From positions 1 to 51,702 of the forward strand of contig CAZLNV010000001.1 of NCBI GenBank assembly GCA_964561095.1: a stretch of 51,702 bases of DNA. Reading direction: 5' to 3'. This document shows positions 1-7,277 of the stretch, one piece after another (position 1 is the stretch's first letter; the number at the start of each line of letters is the position of its first letter). The notes under the pieces were generated by a model, which ran no database searches, was not told where the DNA came from, and saw only the letters and a list, made by a program, of their open reading frames with translations. The translations under genes were made by a program, and so were the position numbers. This stretch comes from CAZLNV01 sp964561095. Its GTDB lineage: Bacteria > Bacillota_I > Bacilli_A > RF39 > UBA660.

Positions 1-153
1 ACAATTTTATTGCATTTTATCTTATTAACTATATCTTTTCAAATTCCTTTAAAGAACAATAAAAAAGTCACATTGACTAATAATAACTCAAGAGATGTGA
101 CTACATCCATGTGGTAACCAAATTTAACTCCCTATAAGAAAAAAACTACAATT

Positions 154-178
154 GAAGAATTATGCTTCTTCTTTTTTT
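154..178 (+). terminator. Weak Rho-independent terminator-like hairpin
   Basis: GAAGAA (154-159) pairs with TTCTTC (166-171) around a 6-nt loop and is followed by a T run. The stem is short and AT-rich, so this is only a possible terminator for a gene entering from the left. Confidence 0.35.
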
Positions 179-424
179 CATGCAATGTATAATTGTAAAT
201 GATGTGATACCAAAAAGATAATAAAAATAATAACGGTATGATAAGATAAAATTGTTAATTAGAAATAGTTAGCAATTTTCTTTGCTGAAGAGGAGAAAGC
301 CAGTTAAGGGATTGAGTAGGAATGGAGTTAGAACGAAAAAGATATCTTTTCATTTGAAGTAAGAGGTCATCATAATAATAAAAGAAATAATAATAAAATA
401 ATAGATTATGATACTGATGGTGTT

Positions 425-529
425 ATGTTATGGAATGGAGTTAGATGTGAAAGTAAACCTTGTAGTAAAATTGAACTTGATGAGTTAAATTCACTATTAG
501 CAGAATTTAAAGGTGATAGTGATGTATAA
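425..529 (+). CDS. Small hypothetical ORF of the element (34 aa), perhaps truncated
   Basis: The frame is open from 332 to the stop at 529, but the first ATG is at 425 and has no clear ribosome site. The product (starting MLWNGVRCESKPC, ending AEFKGDSDV) has two cysteines and an acidic C-terminus. Its stop overlaps the next ORF by 8 nt, so it may be the first member of a translationally coupled chain leading to the recombinase. It may be a decayed remnant of a longer gene whose start was lost. I do not recognise a family. Confidence 0.3.
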   Translation: MLWNGVRCESKPCSKIELDELNSLLAEFKGDSDV

Positions 530-665
530 CGCTAATATTAGAATCATAAATTTTATTATGAATAAAAATAATAATTTATCAGATGATAAACAAAAAATAT
601 TTAAAGAGTTGATTATAAAATACTTATTAAAAAAAATAGTAGGTGAAAACTTAAATGGAACATGA
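522..665 (+). CDS. Small hypothetical protein of the element (47 aa)
   Basis: ATG at 522 overlaps the previous stop by 8 nt, and the end overlaps the next ORF's start at 655. The product is basic and largely helical in appearance (DDKQKIFKELIIKYLLKKI). Small proteins of this sort, sitting just upstream of serine recombinases, are common in Firmicutes elements and are often suspected of being accessory or excision factors; I cannot assign one here. Support is the overlapping arrangement and the sensible codon pattern. Confidence 0.45.
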   Translation: MYNANIRIINFIMNKNNNLSDDKQKIFKELIIKYLLKKIVGENLNGT

Positions 666-750
666 TTTGTGTATTGAAAAAAACTATGTTAATATTGATT
701 TATCTTATAGGGAGTTAAGTGCTATTAGAGGAGGAGTAAATGAACAATAG
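655..750 (+). CDS. 31-aa leader-like ORF overlapping the recombinase start
   Basis: ATG at 655 lies inside the preceding ORF, and the stop (748-750) lies 8 codon positions into the recombinase gene in another frame. The sequence (MEHDLCIEKNYVNIDLSYRE, then a short tail) contains the right arm of the 16-bp inverted repeat. Its last codons span the GAGGAGG ribosome site of the recombinase (about 728-735), so translating it could modulate access to that site. It may be a coupling peptide rather than a functional protein. Confidence 0.35.
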   Translation: MEHDLCIEKNYVNIDLSYRELSAIRGGVNEQ

Positions 751-2395
751 CTACTTAACAAATATAATGTATAATGCAGGAATATATATAAGATTATCCC
801 AAGAAGATAAAGATAAAAAATATGAATCAGATAGTGAAAGTGTTTTAAATCAACGACAAATACTTACTGAATATGCTAATAATCAAGGCTTTAATTTAAT
901 AGATGAATATATTGATGATGGGTATTCTGGCACAACATTTGATAGACCTGGATTTGAAAAAATGATAAATGATATTGTGAAGAAGAAAATTAATTTAGTA
1001 ATCGTAAAAGATTTATCAAGATTAGGTAGAGATCATGTTAAAACAGGATACTATATAGAAACATATTTTCCAGAAAATAAAGTAAGATTTATTTCAATAA
1101 TGGAAAGTTATGACAGCATAAAAAATCAAGCGAGTAATGATTCATCAACTTTTATAATTGCATGTAATGATTATTATAGTAAACAGAACTCTTTAAAAAT
1201 TAGAAATGTTTTAGATGACAAAAGAAAAAATGGAAAGTTTATTGGTAGTGCACCATGCTATGGGTATATTAGAGATACTAACGATAAAGGACATTTAATT
1301 CCAGATCCAGAAACAGCACCAATAGTTAAACAAATATTTGAATGGCGACTAAATGATATAGGAGTATCCGAAATTGCTTCAAAATTAACTAAAATGGGTA
1401 TTAAGACACCTGCTGGGTATAAAAATATAAAATATTCTTCAAAATTAAAAGAAAGAGATATTTGGACTATTCATTCTGTTATTAAAATATTATCCAATAG
1501 AATGTACACTGGCGATATGATTCAGCATAAACAAACAAAAGTAAATTATAAGTCTAAAAAGAAAATAGCATTAGATGAAAAACTATGGTTAGTTGTTGAA
1601 AATACACATGAACCATTAGTTGATAAAGAAACATTTAAAATAATTCATAATAAAAAAGTTTCTAATAACAGAAGTATAAGAATAAAAACTAATAGAAGTA
1701 AAAGATTGCTTGAAGGATTATTATATTGCAAAGAGTGTGGAAATAGACTTGGAGTTTTACATAGAAAAAATAAAAATTACTGGACTATTAATTGCAATAA
1801 GTATGCAAGAGATCCAATAAGAAAAAGATGTTATCCTCATTTCTTTCCATATGATTATTTTGAATCTCAAGTATTAAGTAATTTATATAGTTATGTAAGA
1901 GGACTATTTAGTGCATTAGATATAGAAGAATTGAATAAGGAAATTATCAAAAGAACCGAATCTGAAACTACTGATACAAAAAATAATATTAAGAATCTGG
2001 AAAATGAAAAGAAGAAATTATTAACTAGTCTTGAAACTTTATACAATGATAGAATTGTTGGAAACATATCAATTGATACTTATAAGCAGATAGCAATTTC
2101 TTATGAAAATAAAGTGTCTTTAATTAATTCTAGAATTGAAGAACTAAATGGTTTAATTACAAATAAAACTATAATAAAAAATATTCCTAATTATACAAAT
2201 AAAATAAGAAACCTTCTAAATATTAAGAATCCCAATAGAGAATTATTATTTACAATAATCGAAAAAATAGAAGTGGACAAAAACAGAATGATAACAATAA
2301 TATTTAGATACAAGATACTAGATAATTTATCTTTTAAATATCAAGAAATGAATATAATAAGAAATCCATATGGTAGAAAGGGCAAAAACAAATAA
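740..2395 (+). CDS. Large serine recombinase (site-specific integrase/excisionase)
   Basis: This 551-aa protein has the order typical of TnpX-like large serine recombinases. The resolvase catalytic domain covers about 12-155, with nucleophile Ser20 in GIYIRLSQEDK and the active-site motif DLSRLGRD. A recombinase domain follows at about 170-310, then a zinc ribbon (CKECG near 330 with later cysteines) and a charged coiled-coil at about 405-475. It cuts two short att sites and exchanges strands through Ser-DNA links. ATG at 740 follows GAGGAGG by 5 nt. An alternative start is Met10, just ahead of the catalytic domain. The gene ends about 20 bp before the broken amidase, so it is very likely the enzyme that inserted and can excise the element. 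The catalytic domain looks intact. Confidence 0.93.
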   Translation: MNNSYLTNIMYNAGIYIRLSQEDKDKKYESDSESVLNQRQILTEYANNQGFNLIDEYIDDGYSGTTFDRPGFEKMINDIVKKKINLVIVKDLSRLGRDHVKTGYYIETYFPENKVRFISIMESYDSIKNQASNDSSTFIIACNDYYSKQNSLKIRNVLDDKRKNGKFIGSAPCYGYIRDTNDKGHLIPDPETAPIVKQIFEWRLNDIGVSEIASKLTKMGIKTPAGYKNIKYSSKLKERDIWTIHSVIKILSNRMYTGDMIQHKQTKVNYKSKKKIALDEKLWLVVENTHEPLVDKETFKIIHNKKVSNNRSIRIKTNRSKRLLEGLLYCKECGNRLGVLHRKNKNYWTINCNKYARDPIRKRCYPHFFPYDYFESQVLSNLYSYVRGLFSALDIEELNKEIIKRTESETTDTKNNIKNLENEKKKLLTSLETLYNDRIVGNISIDTYKQIAISYENKVSLINSRIEELNGLITNKTIIKNIPNYTNKIRNLLNIKNPNRELLFTIIEKIEVDKNRMITIIFRYKILDNLSFKYQEMNIIRNPYGRKGKNK

Positions 2396-2410
2396 CAAAT
2401 CACCACTAGT

Positions 2411-2425
2411 AACCATTCGCAGGCG
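2411..2425 (+). other. Inferred right attachment junction (attR) inside the amidase gene
   Basis: Reading backward in the amidase frame, recognisable family sequence (AGGDGAEVIYALRN) starts at about 2419. It is preceded by Pro-Phe codons and then a TAA at 2410-2412, which is element sequence. The crossover of a serine recombinase should therefore lie at roughly 2411-2425. The exact 2-bp core cannot be fixed without the left junction. Confidence 0.5.
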
Positions 2426-3564
2426 GTGACGGTGCTGAAGTGATTTATGCTCTTAGGAATACATCAGCTTTATCAAAAGATATACTAGATGAAATTGAAA
2501 AAGAAGGGCAGAATGTAAGAAAATATTATCAGCAAAGATTGCCAAGTAATCCTATTAAAGATTATTATTTTATGCATAGGAATACTCCAAATACAGAAGC
2601 TGTTATAGTGGAATATGGGTTTTTGGATAGTACTGGGGATGATGTAAATCAACTTAAAAATAATTACAAAGAATTTGCTGAAGCAGTAGTTAGAGGTGTT
2701 TCTAAATATAAAAGCATTCCATATGTGGCTCCAGCTGGTAGTGGATATTATACAGTTAAAAAAGGAGATTCACTTTGGAGTATAGCTACTTCTGCAGGTT
2801 TAACAGTTGAAGAATTAAAAAAATTAAATAATTTATCGACTAATACATTAAGTGTAGGTCAAACTTTAAAAATAGCGCAATCCGCTAGTGAAAAAATACC
2901 AGAAGATTATTTGATTTATAGCGTAAAATCTGGAGATAGTTTGTATTCAATAGCCAATAAATATAATACAACAGTTAATACTTTAATGAGCGTCAATAAT
3001 TTAACGTCTTCAAATTTGAAAATTAATCAACAATTATTAATACCTAAAAGTGAAGAAGTTGAAATAGAAATCAAACCAGGAGCTGGAACTGAATATATTG
3101 TAGTTAGTGGAGATAGTCTATATTCAATAGCCAAAAAATATAATGTAACGGTAGATCAGATAAAAAACGCTAATAATTTAGAGAGTAATTTACTTAGCGT
3201 AGGTCAAAAATTATTAATTCCTACCGGAGAAGCTACAATTGAAAAAGAAGAAACTCCATCTGTTGGAGGAATTAATTATGTAGTTCAAAAAGGGGATAAT
3301 TTATATTCAATAGCAAATAAATATGGAATTACTATAGAACAGTTAAAAAATGCTAACAATTTAACAACTAATTTATTACAGGTAGGTCAAATTTTACTAA
3401 TACCAGGTACAACTAATTATGCTACTTATACTGTTGAAAAAGGAGATTCATTATGGAAAATAGCTAATACTTATGGAATTACTGTTGAAAAATTAAAAGC
3501 AACAAATAATTTAACTTCAAGTTTGTTAACTGTGGGCCAGGAATTATTAATACCTACAAATTAA
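2413..3564 (+). pseudogene. 5'-truncated N-acetylmuramoyl-L-alanine amidase with five LysM domains
   Basis: The first ~95 residues are the C-terminal half of an Amidase_3 (AmiC/CwlB-like) domain, including the catalytic Glu in TEAVIVEYGF. The half carrying the zinc ligands (GHGG...E...SxHAN) is missing; it stops just where SxHAN should run into AGGDGAEV. Five LysM repeats follow, each beginning with a YxVxxGDxLxxIA-type motif, near residues 103, 158, 221, 277 and 330 counted from the GTG at 2440. That GTG has no ribosome site, so I regard the gene as broken by the integrated element. The N-terminal half should lie beyond the element's left end. Before integration this was an exported peptidoglycan hydrolase anchored by LysM. 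Excision could restore it. Confidence 0.8.
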
Positions 3565-3596
3565 AAGAGAGATATGCTAATACATATTTCTCTTTT
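3563..3596. terminator. Bidirectional hairpin between convergent genes
   Basis: AAAAGAGAGATATG pairs with CATATTTCTCTTTT (one mismatch) around a 6-nt loop, between the amidase end and the convergent AbiEi-like gene. Confidence 0.7.
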
Positions 3597-3604
3597 ATAA
3601 TAGT

Positions 3605-4246
3605 TTATTTTTTTAACATTTCTATTACTTTATTACCTATACCCATCTTTTCTGCATATAATAAAAGATTATCAATATTTTTATTTTCACTAGCAATATA
3701 CTTTCTAATACATTTATTTACTAGTTCTTTACTAAATCTTTTATCTGACCTTATCATATCACAAATAGTTCTTTCTAAATCATATATTTTAATCTGATAT
3801 CCCATTTTATCTGTAAATTCCATAATACCCAAATTAAACCATTCTTTTTTTACATAAAATATATCATGCTTTTTAAAACCTTCACAAAATACATTATTTA
3901 TACATGTAGCCTGAATGTTGTCTGGTTCATTTACTAGTTTATGAAAATATAAAGCAGTTAAATGTGAGTAAACTGTTTTAGGAAATCTCAATTGAAAGGT
4001 ATAATATATATCTTCTTTTGTTTTTCTAGATATATAGATACCACGTTCTACATTTATAATTTCACCATAATCTACTAAAAATGTTAAATAGTCTCTAGCA
4101 ATTCTATTTTGTGTCAATTCCTTTGTAGTTAAATAGCCATTGTTTTTATTTAGCAAATACTTTATTTTTTCAGTATTTGAAAATAATCTAGTTTTTCTAG
4201 TTAATTTTTTCTTAACACTTAGTATATATTTATTATTATCATTCAT
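3605..4246 (-). CDS. AbiEi-type antitoxin/transcriptional regulator, no toxin partner
   Basis: This 213-aa protein fits the AbiEi antitoxin family. An N-terminal winged-helix segment (EKIKYLLNKNNGYLTTKELTQNRIARDYL, paraphrased as about residues 25-60) is followed by the characteristic region with GEIINVERGIYI and TVYSHLTALYFH, then the YDLERTICDMIR motif that links to the C-terminal antitoxin domain. In type IV systems AbiEi represses its own promoter and counters the AbiEii nucleotidyltransferase. No AbiEii gene is adjacent: the neighbours are the broken amidase and a divergent PH-like gene. I chose the ATG at 4246 because GAGG lies 6 nt upstream; an ATG 9 codons earlier has no such site. 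Confidence 0.78.
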   Translation of the reverse strand: MNDNNKYILSVKKKLTRKTRLFSNTEKIKYLLNKNNGYLTTKELTQNRIARDYLTFLVDYGEIINVERGIYISRKTKEDIYYTFQLRFPKTVYSHLTALYFHKLVNEPDNIQATCINNVFCEGFKKHDIFYVKKEWFNLGIMEFTDKMGYQIKIYDLERTICDMIRSDKRFSKELVNKCIRKYIASENKNIDNLLLYAEKMGIGNKVIEMLKK

Positions 4247-4287
4247 ATAAACCTCAATTATAATATACATCATATCATAGAGTTTGT

Positions 4288-4308
4288 CAAATTAATTAAT
4301 TTAATTTG
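4288..4308. promoter_or_regulatory. Candidate operator in the divergent AbiEi/PH promoter region
   Basis: CAAATTAA (4288-4295) and TTAATTTG (4301-4308) form an 8-bp inverted repeat with a 5-bp centre between the divergent genes. AbiEi proteins are known to bind inverted repeats for autoregulation. The site is AT-only except at its ends, so chance is possible. Confidence 0.3.
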
Positions 4309-4350
4309 CATATTTATAATTAATGGTATATAATTTTATTGGTGAATAAA

Positions 4351-4773
4351 ATGTCAAATGTTTATAAAATGTTAAGCGATTTTAAAAAGAACTATCCAAA
4401 AACTATAGCTTGGAGACTAGAAAAGCATTCAAGAGTTATTGATGATTATATTGATGCAGATGAAAAGGTAGTTTATGCTTTTTGTGGACAAAAGAATGAC
4501 TGCTGGTATGACATTACATCAAGTTGCGCAGTTGTGCTTACTAATAAAAGACTATTAATAGGTCAGCAATTATTTTTTGGGAGGAAGTTATATACTCAAG
4601 TTACTCCAGACATGTATAATGATTTAAAAGTTTATCACGGAATATTGTATGGAAAAATCACAATAGATACTATAAAAGAAGTAATAATATTAACTAATCT
4701 AGATAATAGATCTTTAGATGAAATAGAAACGAACATATCCAGTTTTATGTTAGAAGCTAAAAAGCAAAAATAA
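4351..4773 (+). CDS. PH-like domain protein of unknown function
   Basis: This 140-aa soluble protein has the pattern of bacterial PH-like domains (YokE/bPH type): EKVVYAFCGQK, then the strand pair CAVVLTNKRLLIGQ, then a terminal helix (SLDEIETNISSFMLEA). No signal peptide or membrane segment is present. ATG at 4351 has GGTGA 5-8 nt upstream; a TTG start at 4339 is less likely because it overlaps that site. A TATAAT at 4329-4334 may be the promoter. It is divergent from the AbiEi-like gene, which may regulate it. Function is not predictable beyond the fold. Confidence 0.6.
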   Translation: MSNVYKMLSDFKKNYPKTIAWRLEKHSRVIDDYIDADEKVVYAFCGQKNDCWYDITSSCAVVLTNKRLLIGQQLFFGRKLYTQVTPDMYNDLKVYHGILYGKITIDTIKEVIILTNLDNRSLDEIETNISSFMLEAKKQK

Positions 4774-4793
4774 AAAACACAAATGTGTTTTTT
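4772..4793. terminator. Bidirectional terminator between PH-like gene and asnB
   Basis: AAAAAACACA pairs with TGTGTTTTTT around a 2-3 nt loop. The stem has an A run on one side and a T run on the other, serving both convergent genes. Confidence 0.8.
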
Positions 4794-6610
4794 TAATTTT
4801 CAAAAAATACTTGATACCATATTAGAAAAATATAAATTGTCCATGCTTTTTTATAATTATCAATTCTTCCTGTATAAGTTAGATCTAATAGTTTGTTAAT
4901 AGCATTGTTATCAAATAATTTTTTGCTAATATCACTATTAAAAGTTTTTTTCATTTTAGAATATACATCTTCTGTTTTGATCCATTCTTTTAAAGGAACC
5001 GGGAATCCTAATTTCTTTTTATTATATGACTCATTAGGAATAACTTTTCTAGCCGCTTCTCTTAAAGCAATTTTTGTTTTACTTTCAGAAAGCTTTACAT
5101 TTTGGGGTAAAGTTCTTGCTACTTCATAAACGTCTTTATCCAAGAATGGAACTCTAACTTCTATAGAATTTGCCATTGCCATTTTGTCCGATTTAAGAAG
5201 AATATCTTTTTGTAACCAATAAATGACATCTATTGTTTGCATCTTTGCTAAATTTGATTGATTTTTAATTTTAGAATAAACTGGTTTTGTAATGTCTTTA
5301 TTTTTTCTAGTTGTTTTATTTAATAATATTTCATTTCTTTCTTTTTCATTAAATACTTTGTTTACTCCAATGTATCCTTCTTCTAGAGTTTGACCTCTTC
5401 TAACTAAAAAGTTAATATATCTATGTGCTGGCAATACTGATGCTACTTTTGATATAACTTTTCTAATATTAAATGGAATCTTGTTATAAAAAGAATGATT
5501 AACTTCATCTAAATAATAATTATATCCTCCAAACAATTCATCTGCTCCTTCACCAGAAAGAACAACTTTTAAATCTTTAGATGCTAATTGTGCTAAAAAA
5601 TATAGTGCAATAGCAGAAGGATCAGCAAGAGGCTCATCTAGGTGATAAACAACTTTTTCTAAAGAATCAAAATATTCTTTTTTAGATATTATTTTATATT
5701 TATTTTTAATATTTAATCTTTTTGCTAAATCTTGAGCATAATTAAGCTCGCTAAAACCTTTTTCTTTATATCCAATTGTGAAAGTTAAGTTAGGTTTAGA
5801 TAAACTTACAATATAACTTGAATCTACGCCACTGCTTAGAAAAGAACCGACTTGGACATCGCTAATATTATGATGTATAACCGAATCTTCCATAACATTT
5901 CCAATTTTATTAACAGCCTCATCAAACTCAATATTCTCTTCATCAAATTTAAAATCAAAGTAAGATTCGATTTTAAATTTATTGTTTTTATAAGTAAAAA
6001 AATGTCCAGGTGCTAATTTATAAACATCTTTAAAAAATGTTTCTTCATTAGGAACAAAGTTAAATGATAAATATTCGGGTAATACATTTTCATTCAATTC
6101 TTTTTTAAAAAGAGGATGAGATAAAAAAGCTTTAATCTCAGAAGAAAACATAAAAGTGTCATTAGTTTTATAGTAATATAAAGGCTTAATACCAAAATAA
6201 TCTCTAGCACCAAATAATGTATCCTTTTTTTTATCATAAATTACAAAAGCAAACATTCCTCTAAATTTTGATAAACATTTTTCCCCATATTCAATATAAG
6301 AATTTAATAAAACTTCAGTGTCACTGTTATTGTTAAATTTATATCCTTTTGTGATTAATTCTTTTTTTAATTCTTGGTAGTTATACATTTCCCCATTATA
6401 AATAATACTGTAATTATTATCAGCTGAAAACATAGGCTGACTACCAGTAGCTAAATCTATAATAGAAAGTCTTACGTGCCCTAAAGCAGTATCATTATTA
6501 ATATAAAATCCATTTTCATCAGGGCCTCTATGTTTAATTCTTTCAATCATGGATTTAATAATTTTTTCTTTGTTCTTACTTTTATCAACAAATCCTACTA
6601 TTCCACACAT
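4793..6610 (-). CDS. asnB: Asparagine synthetase, glutamine-hydrolysing
   Basis: This 605-aa enzyme makes asparagine from aspartate, using glutamine amide nitrogen and ATP. The class II glutamine amidotransferase domain begins at MCGIVGF with the N-terminal Cys2 nucleophile and runs to about 165. The synthetase domain has the pyrophosphate-binding loop SSGVDSS at 259-265 and LSGEGADELFGGY near 350. Length and order match the bacterial AsnB family. The start is fixed because Cys2 must follow the initiator Met. The gene lies directly downstream of tRNA-Trp on the same strand, with a terminator hairpin between them. I see no T-box in the short leader. Confidence 0.95.
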   Translation of the reverse strand: MCGIVGFVDKSKNKEKIIKSMIERIKHRGPDENGFYINNDTALGHVRLSIIDLATGSQPMFSADNNYSIIYNGEMYNYQELKKELITKGYKFNNNSDTEVLLNSYIEYGEKCLSKFRGMFAFVIYDKKKDTLFGARDYFGIKPLYYYKTNDTFMFSSEIKAFLSHPLFKKELNENVLPEYLSFNFVPNEETFFKDVYKLAPGHFFTYKNNKFKIESYFDFKFDEENIEFDEAVNKIGNVMEDSVIHHNISDVQVGSFLSSGVDSSYIVSLSKPNLTFTIGYKEKGFSELNYAQDLAKRLNIKNKYKIISKKEYFDSLEKVVYHLDEPLADPSAIALYFLAQLASKDLKVVLSGEGADELFGGYNYYLDEVNHSFYNKIPFNIRKVISKVASVLPAHRYINFLVRRGQTLEEGYIGVNKVFNEKERNEILLNKTTRKNKDITKPVYSKIKNQSNLAKMQTIDVIYWLQKDILLKSDKMAMANSIEVRVPFLDKDVYEVARTLPQNVKLSESKTKIALREAARKVIPNESYNKKKLGFPVPLKEWIKTEDVYSKMKKTFNSDISKKLFDNNAINKLLDLTYTGRIDNYKKAWTIYIFLIWYQVFFEN

Positions 6611-6630
6611 ATTTTCTCCTATAAATAAAA

Positions 6631-6658
6631 AATAAAAATTTCACTTGGAATTTTTATT
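6631..6658 (-). terminator. Terminator of tRNA-Trp, upstream of asnB
   Basis: AATAAAAATT (6631-6640) and AATTTTTATT (6649-6658) form a perfect 10-bp stem with an 8-nt loop. On the minus strand it is followed by a T-rich tract. Confidence 0.6.
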
Positions 6659-6670
6659 TATATTACAAAT

Positions 6671-6744
6671 TGGCAGGAGTAGTAGGAATTGAACCCACAT
6701 AAACGGTTTTGGAGACCGTCATTCTACCTTTAAATTATACTCCT
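6671..6744 (-). tRNA. tRNA-Trp(CCA)
   Basis: On the minus strand the acceptor stem AGGAGTA pairs with TACTCCT, followed by G and an encoded CCA. The anticodon loop CTCCAAA sits in the stem ACGGT/ACCGT and gives anticodon CCA. The T-arm GTGGGTTCAATTCCTAC is present. The CCA anticodon, with TGG as the Trp codon and TGA as stop, argues for the standard genetic code rather than the Mycoplasma code. Confidence 0.93.
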
Positions 6745-6767
6745 ATAAAAATCCTTTTGTGTAATTT

Positions 6768-6796
6768 ATTATAACATATGAATTACTTTATTTCAA
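6768..6796 (-). promoter_or_regulatory. Sigma-A promoter of tRNA-Trp
   Basis: On the minus strand TTGAAA (6796-6791), a 17-bp spacer and TATAAT (6773-6768) stand about 24 bp before the tRNA. Confidence 0.8.
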
Positions 6797-6827
6797 CAAA
6801 ACTCATATAATATTTTAGGTGATTTAT

Positions 6828-7253
6828 ATGCTTTTAGCGTATACTACAAAGGAATTAGATTTATGTGCAAGACTTATGAGAGCTGAAGCGTTAGCTGAGG
6901 GTGACCTTGGCATGCTTATGGTTGGCAATGTAATTGTTAATAGAGCAATTGCTAATTGTTTGGATTTTAAAAATATTAGAACTATAACTGACGTTGTGTA
7001 TCAATCTCCCGGAGGTTTTACCGGGAAAAACAGTTCATTATTTAGTGGAAGTGCAACTACAAAAGAAAAAGAACTTGCAAAAAGAGTATTAAAGGGTGAA
7101 TATTATCATCCTGCCACTAATGCATTATGGTTTTACGCTCCTTCAGCCGGAAGCAGTTGCAAAAGCACTTGGTTTAATCAAAGAAATTCAGGAAAATATA
7201 AAAGTCATTGTTTTTATGTTCCGGATCCAGGAATATGTGAACAACTATATTAA
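6828..7253 (+). CDS. cwlJ: Spore cortex-lytic enzyme, CwlJ-like cell wall hydrolase
   Basis: This 141-aa protein is a single Hydrolase_2 (SleB/CwlJ) domain. It closely follows the CwlJ pattern: ELDLCARLMRAEALAEGDLG with the catalytic Glu, MLMVGNVIVNRAIANC, FKNIRTITDVVYQ, and the terminal KSHCFYVPDPGICEQLY. Like CwlJ of Bacillus (about 142 aa) it lacks a signal peptide, whereas SleB has one and an extra N-terminal domain. CwlJ acts in the spore coat to degrade cortex during germination. ATG at 6828 has AGGTG 6 nt upstream. With the cotJ operon further on, it indicates an endospore-forming lineage. Confidence 0.88.
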   Translation: MLLAYTTKELDLCARLMRAEALAEGDLGMLMVGNVIVNRAIANCLDFKNIRTITDVVYQSPGGFTGKNSSLFSGSATTKEKELAKRVLKGEYYHPATNALWFYAPSAGSSCKSTWFNQRNSGKYKSHCFYVPDPGICEQLY

Positions 7254-7277
7254 AAAATCACTTTTAAAGTGATTTTA
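7252..7277. terminator. Bidirectional terminator between cwlJ and prs
   Basis: AAAATCACTTT and AAAGTGATTTT make a near-perfect palindrome between two convergent genes, with A/T runs on the outer sides. Confidence 0.75.

Larger units (their letters stand above)
124..718. repeat. 16-bp inverted repeat flanking the leader of the recombinase operon
   Basis: Positions 124-139 (TTAACTCCCTATAAGA) are the exact reverse complement of 703-718. The arms lie about 560 bp apart; the right arm sits inside the small ORF just before the recombinase start. A 16-base exact match with mixed composition is unlikely by chance in a region this short, even at this A+T content. It could be a recombinase or regulator site, or an antisense pairing sequence. 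No function is established. Confidence 0.5.
1..2418 (+). mobile_element. Right end of an integrated element driven by a large serine recombinase (left end outside window)
   Basis: A large serine recombinase (740-2395) is the last gene before a sharp break into a 5'-truncated chromosomal amidase gene at about 2413-2420. A recombinase at the element edge, transcribed toward the junction, is the usual layout of serine-integrase elements of TnpX/Tn4451 or ICE type. Upstream lie only tiny ORFs and about 330 bases without a convincing gene (1-331), where I see a weak hairpin terminator and one arm of an inverted repeat. The left junction and most of the element are outside the window, so size and cargo are unknown. 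The element boundary is inferred from the broken amidase reading frame. Confidence 0.7.

Noticed and set aside
105..120. Shared GTAACCA between 115-121 and 2409-2415 as an att core pair
   Set aside because: Only seven bases match, flanks differ, and the sequence left of 115 does not encode the missing amidase half, so 115 is not the left junction.
6611..6670. T-box or other riboswitch in the asnB leader
   Set aside because: The interval to the tRNA-Trp is about 60 bases and contains only a simple hairpin that terminates the tRNA transcript; there is no room for a T-box.
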